DNA from: Thermoplasmata archaeon
Lineage (GTDB): Archaea; Thermoplasmatota; Thermoplasmata; Lutacidiplasmatales; UBA184
Length of the DNA stretch: 35,364 nucleotides
Direction: 5' to 3'
Assembly: GCA_030038655.1 (NCBI GenBank)
Contig: JASHSP010000026.1
Location: 1 to 35,364, forward strand
Shown: piece by piece, positions 8,907-18,344 of the stretch
Numbering within the stretch: the stretch's first letter is position 1
Layout of the letters: each line of letters opens with the position of its first letter
The notes under the pieces: generated by a model
Databases searched by the model: none
Told to the model about the DNA's origin: nothing
The model's input: the letters and a program-made list of their open reading frames with translations, nothing else
Position numbers and translations under genes: made by a program

Positions 8907-11900
8907 ATGGTGGGTAGGCTTCGCCTCCGGGGGTTTGTCGCCGTAGTGATCGTCTTGGTCATGGCGGGTTCGTCGCTTGCGGTGCTGACCGCGGCACCCG
9001 CTTCGGCCGTGGCTTCGCCGGGGACGTTGGCTTCGGCCAGCTCGTCGGCGCCTTCGAGTTCCGGATCCACGGCGTCCGGGAGTTCGGGAGCTGTCGCGGT
9101 CGGTTCAACGGCCACCGCCCTCTCGATCAATACGGGGCTGGCCGCGCGCGTGCAGGCGACCGAACAACAGATTCTGGCCAGTGGCGGCAACCTTTCCAAC
9201 TTCCATCCTCCCAATCTTCATCAAGCACCCCCTCTGCACGACACGCACGGGCTCGTGACTCCGCTCTACTACGTTGCACCGGCACCCATGGGTGTGGCGT
9301 ACTTCGGTCTCAACAACACGACCGGGACGATGCAGGGAACTACGGTCAATACGACCAGCATCGCCGGTACGTGGCAGACCACCGACCCCCTCGGCACGCA
9401 GTCGGAGCTGTTCGATACCAGCTCCGGTAACGCCGCGGGCTCGTTTGGGGCACAGCTGAACAGCGTGCTGGTCAACATTTCACTCAAGGGTGCTACGGCG
9501 TACGGGCCCAACAGCCCGAACGCCCCTACCGGCTGCTCAGGATTCTATACGGGCGTGGAGAGCGACTACTGCCCCAACGTGTTCTGGCTGCAGAACTACA
9601 TTCAGTACACGGTATCGTCGCACACCCTCACAATCAGCAACGAGATCTGGAACTTCTCGAATCCGACGGCGGACTGGGCGGGCACGGGTACGAACACGAT
9701 CGAGGGGTTCGGGAGCGTCGAAGACTCCGAGGTCTATCAGGGACCTACCACGGCCAGCATCGCCGCCACCCCACCGTTCACGGTTGAGCTGTTCATGAAC
9801 TACACCCAGGGGCCGTGTCACACGGATTCGGTGGCCGGCACGGGCGTTCCAAGCTGCGGCTCGCTCAGCACCACCGAGCCGAACAACGAGCTCTTCATGA
9901 ACTACACCGTCCTGAACTCGGCGGGCACCCGAGTCTGCCCCTCCTCGGAGCCCACGGGGAGGGTGTGCGGGGAGGACGACGACGTCTTCTTCAACTCGGT
10001 GAACCCGAGCACGCCCACGGTGGGCGTTCCCGAGTACGGCCCCCACAACCGGATCGGTTCGGCGACCATCCAGGCGAACGGGACGGCGTACGACCCGGTC
10101 GGGCTGACCAACGATTTCGAGTTCGACTACGCGATCGGCTCCGACGACGGTGCGACGAACAACATCGTCTACCAGGACGGTAGCGTGGGGCTCGATTACT
10201 GCAAGGACTACGGTTCCCTTGGGACGACCAATGCCCTGCCCAGCGGAACGTGCGCCCAGTACAGCGCCCCCCCTGCCGCGACGGATTTTGGTAGCGAAAC
10301 CGGCGAAACCAGCACCGGGGAGGGGACCTATTGGGCCCCCCAGAGCGTGACAACGCTGTGTCCCGGCGGCGGGACGTGCGCGCTAACCCAGGGGAGTTCC
10401 ACCCCCGTCGCCCACCTCGTCACCGGCCCTTCGAACCTCGTCGGGCTATGGAACATGACGGGCAGCCCGTGCGTCGGCGCCACCCCCAGCTGTCCGTACG
10501 TGGGCGACGAGCCGCTCAGCTACCAGAACATCGCCCCCGCGAACGCCTGGGTCGGCATCGCCCGGGACGTCCGTCCGGGAGTCGAGGTCACGAACCAGTC
10601 GTACTTCCAGATCGCTCCCACGTTCGGGTTCGACTCGTCTTGGGGTGGTTCCGGAGGCGTGAAGGCGGCGCACCCGACCGCCCTGGGAACGAACATCTAC
10701 CTCCCGACCGGGTGGTACACCATCGAGGTCCTCCTCAGCGGGTACACGCCCGTGATGGAGCAGATCGACCTCACCGCACCGGCCGCGCCGTCGATCCAGT
10801 TGACACCGAATTGGTCGACCGGCGCTTACACCCCCGATTGGGCGTTCAGCAACACGGACCTTGCGAACCTCTCGGTCTCGCCGTCGAATTCCGTCCCGAA
10901 CGGGGCGGGAACGTCCGGCAATCCGTACATCGTCTCGGCGCCGGCGCCCGACGTCGGGGCGCCGTATGGTGTACCTGGATCGATCGCCTGGGTCTTCTCG
11001 AACACCAACGACTACCTGTTCACTCAATGGATCGGGGCGTTCGTCAACAGCACGACCGCGGTGACGCAGTTTAACCCGGCACCCTCGTTCCCCATCATCT
11101 ATCCGGCGTGGCAGCAGGCCTCGTTCGGCCCCAGGTTCAACGTGCCGAGTACCGACGGTCTTCAGTACTATCTGCTCAACGCGCAGAACATCGCCGTGAT
11201 CGGCGCAACCGACATCACCGCGTGGGGGAACAGCGAGGCGACCACCATCTACGCCTTCGTGGTCAACAACGGCGCGAACATCCTGATCGCCGACAACACG
11301 TTCCAGGTGTCGAACCGTGGGATTGATTTCACCGGCGGGGGAACGGCGGATTCGCGTACCATCAACGGGGTCGTCGTTCACGGAACGCTCGCCCCGGCGA
11401 TCAACGTGGTTTGGGGCAATACGTTCGTCCCGGACCCGCAGTCGCAGCGCTACTCCGGGCTCGAGCCGTTCACGGCGCAGGACTCGCTGACGATCGCCGA
11501 GGCGTACGACCGCGTGTACAACAACGCGTTCGACGCCTACGGGATCCCGACGGGCTCCGCGGTTCCCGCAGGTACCCTCAACACGACGGTGAACGCGGCC
11601 GCGGCGGACCTTACCATGTGGAACGCGACCTGCCAGGGTGGCTACGCCCCGCTCTCGTCGTCGGTCTACCCACCGACCACGGTCTGCGAGCCACTCAGCT
11701 ACTCCCAGACGCTCGACGGATACACGATGAGCGGCAGCATCCTTCCGGGGGCCACGTTCCAGGGCGGTAACTACTGGGCCGGGTACGGCACGTTGCCGGA
11801 CCCGTACGCGAACATTCCGTACAAGGCGCGTCTGACGACCCTCACGGGGACGGCCGAGATCGCCGCAACGACCGCCGGGTTCGCGGGCGATTACGCCCCC

Positions 11901-14900
11901 TTGATCGACCCGGTCTACAAGGTGCCGTTCACCGAGAGCGGTCTCGCGTCGTCGACGACGGCGACCGCGTTCGAGATCACGGTCACCAACGCCGCCGGCT
12001 ACACCGTGCTGAACGAGACGGCGACCAGCGCGGTCCCGGCGGGCTGTACGAGCGTGGTCTGCGTGAACTTCGACCTGCCGAACGGTACCTACAGCTGGGT
12101 CGCGTTGACCTCGCTGACCCTCACCGCACCGAGCCCGGCGGTAGGATCGTTCACGGTGAGCGGGGGCGCGGTCAGCGCGATCCCCATCACTTGGTCGACG
12201 GGGGCGGTACTGACGTTCACCGAATCCGGCCTTCACACCGGGGTCTTCTGGTATGTGAACATCACCGGTCAACGCCAGATCACATCGACAACGACCACGG
12301 CGACGATCACGCTCGCCAACGGGCTCTACAACTTCGCCTACAGCTTCCGAGATAACGTGGGGGCCTGCTACACCGGCGGTTCCGGGTCGGTAACGGTCAG
12401 CGGAACGACGGGCGAACCCGTAGCGTTCACAGCGGGGAACTACTGCGTGCTGTTCGGGGAGAGCGGCATAACGGCAGGATCCACCTGGCAAGTGACGCTG
12501 GGAGGCGTTCCGAAGTCCGTGACCACCGGCTCGGGCACGACGTACATCGGGTTCCTTGAATCGAGCAATGTGTATTCGTACTCCCTCGGCCCGGTCACGG
12601 GTTTCTCGGAGTCGGCGTTGCCCTCGAGCGGCACGGTGACCGTGAGCGGCGCGGCCGTCACGGAGACCACCGCGGCGTACTCGGCGTTCACGGTGTATCC
12701 GAACCTGTTCACCGTCCCGGTCGATGTGGGCGAGGCGACGTTCCTCTACACGATCTATTCGGGAGGGACGGCACCGTACACCGAGAGCTGGTCGGGGTTG
12801 CCGGACGGCTGCAGCAGCGCCACCGTCGCCTCGACCGGATACTGTACCCCCACGGACAACCTGGGCACGCCGTACTCACCGACCCTGACGTTCACCGACG
12901 CGTTCGGGAACGTTGCGACGGCATCGGTCAGGCTGCCGGTCGGTCCGGCGCTATCGGCCGGGACCGTTTCGGCGTCGACCAACCCGGTCGAGTCCGGTCA
13001 GCCGATAACGGTCTCAACGACCGGCGGCTCCGGTGGGGACGGTCAGTACTGGTATTCGTGGAGCGGTCTACCGAGCGGATGCAACAGCACCGCCCGGTCG
13101 TTCTCCTGTACCCCCCTGACCGCCGGGACGTACGACGTGGTCCTCAACGTGACGGACGGATACGGCGCCAACGTGACCTCGGCGTTCGCGCTCGTCGTCG
13201 ACTCGACGATCTCGACGAGCGTTTTGGCGACTCCCAGCCTGACCCAGGTCGGCGCCACGGTCGCGTTGACCGCCACGGTCTCGGGGGGCGTCGCACCGGT
13301 CCACTGGACGCTCGAGGCCAGCGGGTCGACCGCCAACCTCTCCAGCGGAACGTTCTCGCCCGCGTCGCCCGGCACGTACACGATCTACCTGAACGCGACG
13401 GACGCCAACGGCGACACCTCGGACGCGACCGCGGCCGTGACGGTCAATCCGGCCCTGGTCGCCACGCTGACGGCGAACCCGACGACGACCCAAGTCGACG
13501 AGGCGTCGCAGCTGTCGATCGCCCTGGCGTATGGGGTCGCCCCGTACGCCTGGACGCTCCAAGTGAACGGTTCGTCGGCGATCCTGGACTCCGGCTCGGG
13601 CGCGAGCAGCGCGTACTCGTTCGCCCCCGTCGGGGCAGGGACCTACACGTTCTACCTGAACTCGACCGACTCGGTCGGCAGCGTTTCGGACGTGACCGCG
13701 ACGGTGATCGTCAACCTGGCGCTCGGCGGCTCGCTGAGCGCGACCCCCAACCCCACGCAGGTCGGAACTCCGTCCGTTGTCTCCGTCAACCTGGTGAATG
13801 GAGTACCACCGTACTCCTGGACGCTTCAGCAGGGCGGAGTGACGGTCGATTCGGGCACCGGCGCGAGCGGGAGCTACAGCCTCCCGGCGTCGGCAGCGGG
13901 TTCGTATGAGTTCTATCTGAACGCGTCGGACTCCGTGGGCAGTCCGTTCAGCACGACGCTGACGGTCGTGGTCAACGCGGCCCTGTCGGGCTCGCTGAGC
14001 GCGACCCCCAACCCTACACAGGTCGGGACGCCATCGGACGTGTCGATCGGCCTGGAGAACGGGGTAGCTCCGTACGCTTGGACGCTCCAGGTCGGAGGAG
14101 TGACGGTCGACTCCGGCTCCGCGGCCAGCGCGACCTACAGCTTCAGTCCGGCCTCGGCGGGGAGCTACGAGATCTACCTGAACGCGAGCGACTCGGTCGG
14201 CAGCACGTTCTCTGCGACGACCACGGTGGTCGTCGACACGGCGCTCTTGGGAACGCTGAGCGCGACGCCGAATCCCACGCAGGTCGGCCAACCCGTACTG
14301 GTATCGGTCGACCTGTCGAACGGAGTAGCGCCGTACTCGTGGACCCTGCAAGAGGGCGGGGTGACGGTCGATTCGGGCACCGGCTCGAGCGGGAGCTACA
14401 GCTTCCCGGCGTCGGCGGCGGGTTCGTATGAGTTCTATCTGAACGCGTCGGACTCGGTCGGCAGTCCGCTCAACACGACGGTGACGGTCGTGGTCAACGC
14501 GGCCCTGTCGGGCTCGCTGAGCGCGACCCCCAACCCGACGCAGGTCGGGACACCATCGGACGTGTCGATTGGCCTGGAGAACGGGGTAGCACCGTACGCG
14601 TGGACGCTGCAGGTCGGTGGAGTGACGGTCGACTCCGGCTCCGCGGCCAGCGCGACCTACAGCTTCAGTCCGGCCTCGGCGGGGAGCTACGAGATCTACC
14701 TGAACGCCACGGACTCGGTGGGAAGCACGTTCGGCACGACCGTTACGGTCGTGGTCGATGCGGCGCTCACGGGGTCCCTGGGCGCGACGCCGAACCCGAC
14801 CCAGGTCGGCCAAGCGGTGCTCGTATCGGTCAGTCTATCGAACGGAGTTGCGCCGTACGCGTGGACTCTCAAGGAGGGGGACGTGACGGTCGACTCGGGA

Positions 14901-16364
14901 ACGGGCGCCAGCGGGAGCTACAGCTTCCCGGCGTCGGCCCAAGGGTCGTTCGTGTTCCACCTGGACGCGACGGACGCGGTCGGCAGCACGTTCGGGGCTA
15001 CGGTGACGGTCGTGGTGAACGCGGCCCTATCGGCCTCGCTGAGCGCGACGCCGAACCCGACGCAGGTCGGAAAGCCGGTGCTGGTATCGGTCGACCTGTC
15101 GAACGGAGTAGCGCCGTACTCGTGGACCCTGCAGGAGGGCGGGGTGACGATCGACTCGGGGACGGGCGCCAGCGGGAGCTACAGCTTCCCGGCGACGGCC
15201 CAGGGATCGTATGTGTTCTACCTGAACGCGACGGACTCGGTGGGGAGCGTTTCGGACGTGACGGCCACGGTGATCGTGGACGCGGCGCTGGTCGCTCACC
15301 TGTCGCCGGCAACGGCCACGATCCACCTCGGTGGGACCGTGACCTACGTGCTCTCGCACACCGGCGGGGTCGCCCCGATCACCTACACGCTCCAGGCGAG
15401 CGGGCCGGGGCTCTCCGGCAACGTGTTCACGCCGACGGCGCCCGGGACGTACACTATCTACTACAACACGACCGACTCGGTCGGCAGCGTCTCGGACGTA
15501 ACGGCGACCGTGACGGTCGAAGCGAAGGCTCTCTACTCCGTGACGTTCACGGAGACGGGTCTTCCGAAGAACGCGAAGTCGTGGTCCGTGACGTTCAACG
15601 GCACGACGGTGACCACGAAATCGATAGCGCACACGGCGACCACGGCGACGATCGAGTTCAACGTGACGAACGGAACGTACGCCTACCTGATCTGGGGTGC
15701 GGCCGGCTACGACACGGGATTCCCGGATGGGAGCGTGGTCGTAGCAGGATCGCTCCAATCGGTGAGTGTCCCCTTCTCGAGGGGCTCGACGCCGACCGTT
15801 AGCTTCCACGAAGTGGGGCTCGCGACCGGGTCGAAGTGGTGCGTGGAGCTCGCCTCGACGCTGACGACCTGCTCGACGACGGCCAAGGTTTCGTTCCTGC
15901 ACCTCAGCTCGGGCCAGATGTACTCCTACGTGATCGAAGAGGTGGGTTCGGCGAGTACGCTCGTGAAGGTCGGGACCTCGTGGGTCCTCCAATCGAGCGG
16001 CACCGTGACGGACCCGACGGGCGTCACGGTCCAGGTGCGGTTCGCCTACCTGGTGACGTTCACCGAGACCGGACTCCCGGGCGGAACGTCCTGGAGCGTT
16101 ACGTCGGAGGGCCAGACGGCGTCGTCCACGGGAACGACGATCGGCCTCTACCTGACGAACGGGACGGACGGGTACACCGTCCATGCGGTCCCCGGCTACA
16201 AGGAGACGTCCACCCCTCACCACGTGGTGGTGGCGGGCGGGCCGGCGAGCGTGTCGGTGACGTTCACACCCAAGCCGGGCGGAGCGCCGGTGGCCGGAGG
16301 GCCGGCCGTGGGCGCGACCCTGAGCGAAGTCGTGCGGGCGATCGAGGTCGTCCTGCGCCTCTGA
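8907..16364 (+). CDS. Giant secreted thermopsin-family (A5) protease with PNPTQVG repeats
   Basis: A 2485-residue paralogue of the preceding protein. A signal peptide (hydrophobic core about residues 8-32) leads into a thermopsin domain at about 120-518, with APMGVAYFGLNN, FGAQLNSVLVNIS and FWLQNYIQY..NEIWNFS. A beta-helix-like region follows (about 700-1000, INVVWGNTFVPDP), then FTESG-type domains, a PKD-like region, and Ig-like repeats including six 87-residue SATPNPTQVG units. Three C-terminal FTETGLP-type domains and a KPGG tail end in an amphipathic helix (LSEVVRAIEVVLRL); there is no membrane anchor. The ATG at 8907 is preferred over the GTG at 8895 because a TATA box lies only about 20 bp upstream. 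Its probable role is an extracellular acid protease or adhesin. The thermopsin domain carries more cysteines than that of its neighbour. The family assignment is firm; substrate and active site are not determined. Confidence 0.9.
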   Translation: MVGRLRLRGFVAVVIVLVMAGSSLAVLTAAPASAVASPGTLASASSSAPSSSGSTASGSSGAVAVGSTATALSINTGLAARVQATEQQILASGGNLSNFHPPNLHQAPPLHDTHGLVTPLYYVAPAPMGVAYFGLNNTTGTMQGTTVNTTSIAGTWQTTDPLGTQSELFDTSSGNAAGSFGAQLNSVLVNISLKGATAYGPNSPNAPTGCSGFYTGVESDYCPNVFWLQNYIQYTVSSHTLTISNEIWNFSNPTADWAGTGTNTIEGFGSVEDSEVYQGPTTASIAATPPFTVELFMNYTQGPCHTDSVAGTGVPSCGSLSTTEPNNELFMNYTVLNSAGTRVCPSSEPTGRVCGEDDDVFFNSVNPSTPTVGVPEYGPHNRIGSATIQANGTAYDPVGLTNDFEFDYAIGSDDGATNNIVYQDGSVGLDYCKDYGSLGTTNALPSGTCAQYSAPPAATDFGSETGETSTGEGTYWAPQSVTTLCPGGGTCALTQGSSTPVAHLVTGPSNLVGLWNMTGSPCVGATPSCPYVGDEPLSYQNIAPANAWVGIARDVRPGVEVTNQSYFQIAPTFGFDSSWGGSGGVKAAHPTALGTNIYLPTGWYTIEVLLSGYTPVMEQIDLTAPAAPSIQLTPNWSTGAYTPDWAFSNTDLANLSVSPSNSVPNGAGTSGNPYIVSAPAPDVGAPYGVPGSIAWVFSNTNDYLFTQWIGAFVNSTTAVTQFNPAPSFPIIYPAWQQASFGPRFNVPSTDGLQYYLLNAQNIAVIGATDITAWGNSEATTIYAFVVNNGANILIADNTFQVSNRGIDFTGGGTADSRTINGVVVHGTLAPAINVVWGNTFVPDPQSQRYSGLEPFTAQDSLTIAEAYDRVYNNAFDAYGIPTGSAVPAGTLNTTVNAAAADLTMWNATCQGGYAPLSSSVYPPTTVCEPLSYSQTLDGYTMSGSILPGATFQGGNYWAGYGTLPDPYANIPYKARLTTLTGTAEIAATTAGFAGDYAPLIDPVYKVPFTESGLASSTTATAFEITVTNAAGYTVLNETATSAVPAGCTSVVCVNFDLPNGTYSWVALTSLTLTAPSPAVGSFTVSGGAVSAIPITWSTGAVLTFTESGLHTGVFWYVNITGQRQITSTTTTATITLANGLYNFAYSFRDNVGACYTGGSGSVTVSGTTGEPVAFTAGNYCVLFGESGITAGSTWQVTLGGVPKSVTTGSGTTYIGFLESSNVYSYSLGPVTGFSESALPSSGTVTVSGAAVTETTAAYSAFTVYPNLFTVPVDVGEATFLYTIYSGGTAPYTESWSGLPDGCSSATVASTGYCTPTDNLGTPYSPTLTFTDAFGNVATASVRLPVGPALSAGTVSASTNPVESGQPITVSTTGGSGGDGQYWYSWSGLPSGCNSTARSFSCTPLTAGTYDVVLNVTDGYGANVTSAFALVVDSTISTSVLATPSLTQVGATVALTATVSGGVAPVHWTLEASGSTANLSSGTFSPASPGTYTIYLNATDANGDTSDATAAVTVNPALVATLTANPTTTQVDEASQLSIALAYGVAPYAWTLQVNGSSAILDSGSGASSAYSFAPVGAGTYTFYLNSTDSVGSVSDVTATVIVNLALGGSLSATPNPTQVGTPSVVSVNLVNGVPPYSWTLQQGGVTVDSGTGASGSYSLPASAAGSYEFYLNASDSVGSPFSTTLTVVVNAALSGSLSATPNPTQVGTPSDVSIGLENGVAPYAWTLQVGGVTVDSGSAASATYSFSPASAGSYEIYLNASDSVGSTFSATTTVVVDTALLGTLSATPNPTQVGQPVLVSVDLSNGVAPYSWTLQEGGVTVDSGTGSSGSYSFPASAAGSYEFYLNASDSVGSPLNTTVTVVVNAALSGSLSATPNPTQVGTPSDVSIGLENGVAPYAWTLQVGGVTVDSGSAASATYSFSPASAGSYEIYLNATDSVGSTFGTTVTVVVDAALTGSLGATPNPTQVGQAVLVSVSLSNGVAPYAWTLKEGDVTVDSGTGASGSYSFPASAQGSFVFHLDATDAVGSTFGATVTVVVNAALSASLSATPNPTQVGKPVLVSVDLSNGVAPYSWTLQEGGVTIDSGTGASGSYSFPATAQGSYVFYLNATDSVGSVSDVTATVIVDAALVAHLSPATATIHLGGTVTYVLSHTGGVAPITYTLQASGPGLSGNVFTPTAPGTYTIYYNTTDSVGSVSDVTATVTVEAKALYSVTFTETGLPKNAKSWSVTFNGTTVTTKSIAHTATTATIEFNVTNGTYAYLIWGAAGYDTGFPDGSVVVAGSLQSVSVPFSRGSTPTVSFHEVGLATGSKWCVELASTLTTCSTTAKVSFLHLSSGQMYSYVIEEVGSASTLVKVGTSWVLQSSGTVTDPTGVTVQVRFAYLVTFTETGLPGGTSWSVTSEGQTASSTGTTIGLYLTNGTDGYTVHAVPGYKETSTPHHVVVAGGPASVSVTFTPKPGGAPVAGGPAVGATLSEVVRAIEVVLRL
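13734..15299 (+). repeat. Six tandem 261-bp repeats in alternating types
   Basis: Units start at 13734, 13995, 14256, 14517, 14778 and 15039, spaced exactly 261 bp (87 codons). Two types alternate: type B (..VLVSVDLSNGVAPYSWTL..) and type A (..SDVSIGLENGVAPYAWTL..), in the order B-A-B-A-B-B. The two A units, 522 bp apart, are nearly identical in DNA, so the array probably grew by duplication of a dimer. Diverged repeats flank it on both sides. Confidence 0.9.
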
Positions 16365-16416
16365 GCGAGGTCGTGAACCGGTAGAACGGGATCCCGGGGC
16401 GACCCGGAGTGGCCAA

Positions 16417-16444
16417 CCCTTTCCTTCCTTTCCCTTCTCTCTTC
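16417..16444 (+). terminator. Pyrimidine tract, candidate terminator
   Basis: This is a 28-base run of only C and T, about 50 bp after the stop of the 2485-aa gene. A 10-bp perfect palindrome (CGGGATCCCG, 16387-16396) precedes it. T-rich runs are the usual archaeal termination signal; the high C content weakens this case. Confidence 0.4.
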
Positions 16445-16518
16445 GCCGTGCGAAGATCGATGACCGCTCCCGGCCTCTACCGCACGGGCCGGGTCCTGGC
16501 ACGGAGGGCCAAGAGCGA

Positions 16519-17298
16519 ATGAGCGGAATCACCGCACCTTCCTCGGCCGACGCGGCAGTCTCGCTCCGGTCCCTGGGCAGCGCGTCGGAGGTGGACGAGC
16601 TCGCCGTATCCGACCTGTCCGACGAGTTCGGGCCGTTCCTGTCGCACTTCATGCGGGAAACCCTGCGCGCGGCCGGCGACGTCCGGCTGGCCCGCGTCGG
16701 CCCGGATCTGAAAGGCGTCTACCTGTACGATCCGGTCGAGCGGGTAGCCTCGATCTTCACTCGCACCGCCGCGGTCGCCGAGACGCTGTTCGCGCTTCGA
16801 GACCATCTCAGCGTCTTCTCGGAGTTCCCGCTCGGGCCGCCGCGCGAGCGGTACGACGTCTTTTCCCTGTCGCTTCCGACACCGGCACCCGTCCCGCCGT
16901 TCCGACACCCGGTGCGGGCGGCCCGCGAGGGCGACCGCGCCTCGCTGCTCGATCTGATGAGCGGAGTGTACGAGCGGTTCAACGCGGGCTGGCTCGACTC
17001 GACCCCGGCCGGCTCGGAAAAGTGCTTCGTGGTCGAGGCCGACGGGCGGATGGCGGGCGCTGCCTGGGTGAGCCGGGCGGGGTCCCACGGCCGACTGCAC
17101 TCGCTCTCCGTCAGCCCCCGATTCCGGGGGCTCGGTATCGGCTCCGATCTCTGGCGTGCGCGCGTCCTCTGGGCGGGCGGAGCGGGGATACTCCGCTTGA
17201 TCTCCGAGATCCCGGAGGCGAACGCCGCCTCTCGGGCGATCGCACGGCGCGGTGGGATGCGGCCCACGGGGCTCACCTTCCGCTACGACCGGCCCTGA
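16519..17298 (+). CDS. GNAT-family N-acetyltransferase
   Basis: A 259-residue cytosolic protein. The C-terminal half (about residues 130-259) is a GNAT fold with the acetyl-CoA motif A as LSVSPRFRGLGIGSDLW (R-x-x-G-x-G near residue 203), followed by the usual helix and a final A..R.GM.....F strand. The family transfers an acetyl group from acetyl-CoA to an amine; the substrate cannot be told here. The N-terminal 120 residues are not a recognisable GNAT repeat and may bind substrate. The ATG has a GGAGG 11 nt upstream. The gene ends 5 bp from the convergent operon on the minus strand and is not co-transcribed with it. Confidence 0.85.
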   Translation: MSGITAPSSADAAVSLRSLGSASEVDELAVSDLSDEFGPFLSHFMRETLRAAGDVRLARVGPDLKGVYLYDPVERVASIFTRTAAVAETLFALRDHLSVFSEFPLGPPRERYDVFSLSLPTPAPVPPFRHPVRAAREGDRASLLDLMSGVYERFNAGWLDSTPAGSEKCFVVEADGRMAGAAWVSRAGSHGRLHSLSVSPRFRGLGIGSDLWRARVLWAGGAGILRLISEIPEANAASRAIARRGGMRPTGLTFRYDRP

Positions 17299-17303
17299 CG
17301 GTG

Positions 17304-18344
17304 CTAGTTCCTCGGCGCCCCACAGTTGGGGCAGCGGTCGAGCGTGGAGTCGATCAGGGTGCCGCAGTACTTGCAGTTTACCTTGACCGTGTCGCGGAGA
17401 ACGATCTGCTGGACCGCGGGTTGGTCGGACGGGTTCAACCGCACCGGCGGCGGTGACCCGGCGGGAGGATAGTACCGGACCTGACCGGTCGGCGAGTGGG
17501 CGGGGAGCCTGGGGCGCCGTCGCGACCGGGAGGCCGCCCAGGCGATCACGACCACGATCACCACGACCACGAGAACGAGGGCGACGATGACGTCGGGCGT
17601 GAACGGAGACGGTGTCATGGCCGCGGCCGGCGGGGTGCCGGCCGTCAGGGCATACGAGGTGCTCGTGACGTAAAGGTTGTCGGTCCAGGAGAACCCGTTC
17701 CCGTTGGAGGCGTTCGTATCCTGTTCCGTGTAGTGGTATCCGACGATGTAACCCGTGGTGGGGTCGAAGTACTCCTTCCAGTCGTAGCTCGCGTCGAAGA
17801 CGCCGTAGGCGTCGTTGCGCTCGTACGACCCGACCCCCTGGGCGTAGATGGTGGCGACCCACCGGCCCGGGTCGCTCCCGAGGAGGTAGCTGGTGTTGCG
17901 CGACTCGACCGTCATCGGGTAGGTGAGGACCGAGAAGTCGGCCCCCACGGCCAGCGCGTTGTCCATGTAGAACCAGACCTCCGAGCCGTTCAGGCCCGAC
18001 TGGTTGTCCGTGCCGTTCACGTAGAGGAACGATACGGCGGAGAAGGTGAAATTCCCCTCGGAAGTCCAGTGCAGCGGTCCCGAGTTGTTCGAGTAGTTGA
18101 CCGAGTAGTCAAAGCGGGCCGACTCCGTGCCGTTCGTCGCGGTCGCCGTCACCGTCTCGGTCCCGACCACCGAGTACTCCTCGAAGTAGCCGCCGTAGAC
18201 CGACCCCGTCCCGTTCGTCAGGGCGATCGATTCGTGGTACGTGAAACTGTCCCCCGTGTGCGGGTCGTAGTGGCCGGCGACGGGTACGTGACCGAGCGGG
18301 GCGAGCAGGAGGAGGAGGGCGACCGCGGTGACGGAGGAGCTCAC
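17304..18344 (-). CDS. Membrane protein with external domain and cytoplasmic zinc ribbon
   Basis: A 346-residue protein of unknown function. An N-terminal hydrophobic signal (about 1-20) leads to a beta-rich external domain of about 240 residues with many N-x-S/T sequons. One strong transmembrane helix follows (VALVLVVVVIVVVIAWAA), then a basic stop-transfer (SRSRRRP), a Pro-rich linker and a C-terminal zinc ribbon (CKYCG..CPNCG). The topology is that of a receptor or a membrane anchor with a cytosolic protein- or nucleic-acid-binding tip. The GTG start overlaps the stop of the upstream gene as GTGA, so the two are translationally coupled. A longer open frame reaches upstream to 19463, but it lies over the neighbouring gene and is spurious. 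I do not recognise a named family beyond the ribbon. Confidence 0.8.
   Translation of the reverse strand: MSSSVTAVALLLLLAPLGHVPVAGHYDPHTGDSFTYHESIALTNGTGSVYGGYFEEYSVVGTETVTATATNGTESARFDYSVNYSNNSGPLHWTSEGNFTFSAVSFLYVNGTDNQSGLNGSEVWFYMDNALAVGADFSVLTYPMTVESRNTSYLLGSDPGRWVATIYAQGVGSYERNDAYGVFDASYDWKEYFDPTTGYIVGYHYTEQDTNASNGNGFSWTDNLYVTSTSYALTAGTPPAAAMTPSPFTPDVIVALVLVVVVIVVVIAWAASRSRRRPRLPAHSPTGQVRYYPPAGSPPPVRLNPSDQPAVQQIVLRDTVKVNCKYCGTLIDSTLDRCPNCGAPRN

Noticed and set aside
10446-12491. Long minus-strand open frame of 681 codons inside the third surface-protein gene
   Set aside because: It is antisense to a clear thermopsin-family gene, is Arg/Gly/Asp-rich low-complexity and has no domain. High GC makes such frames common; the same applies to 13068-14813 and 15027-16652 on the minus strand.
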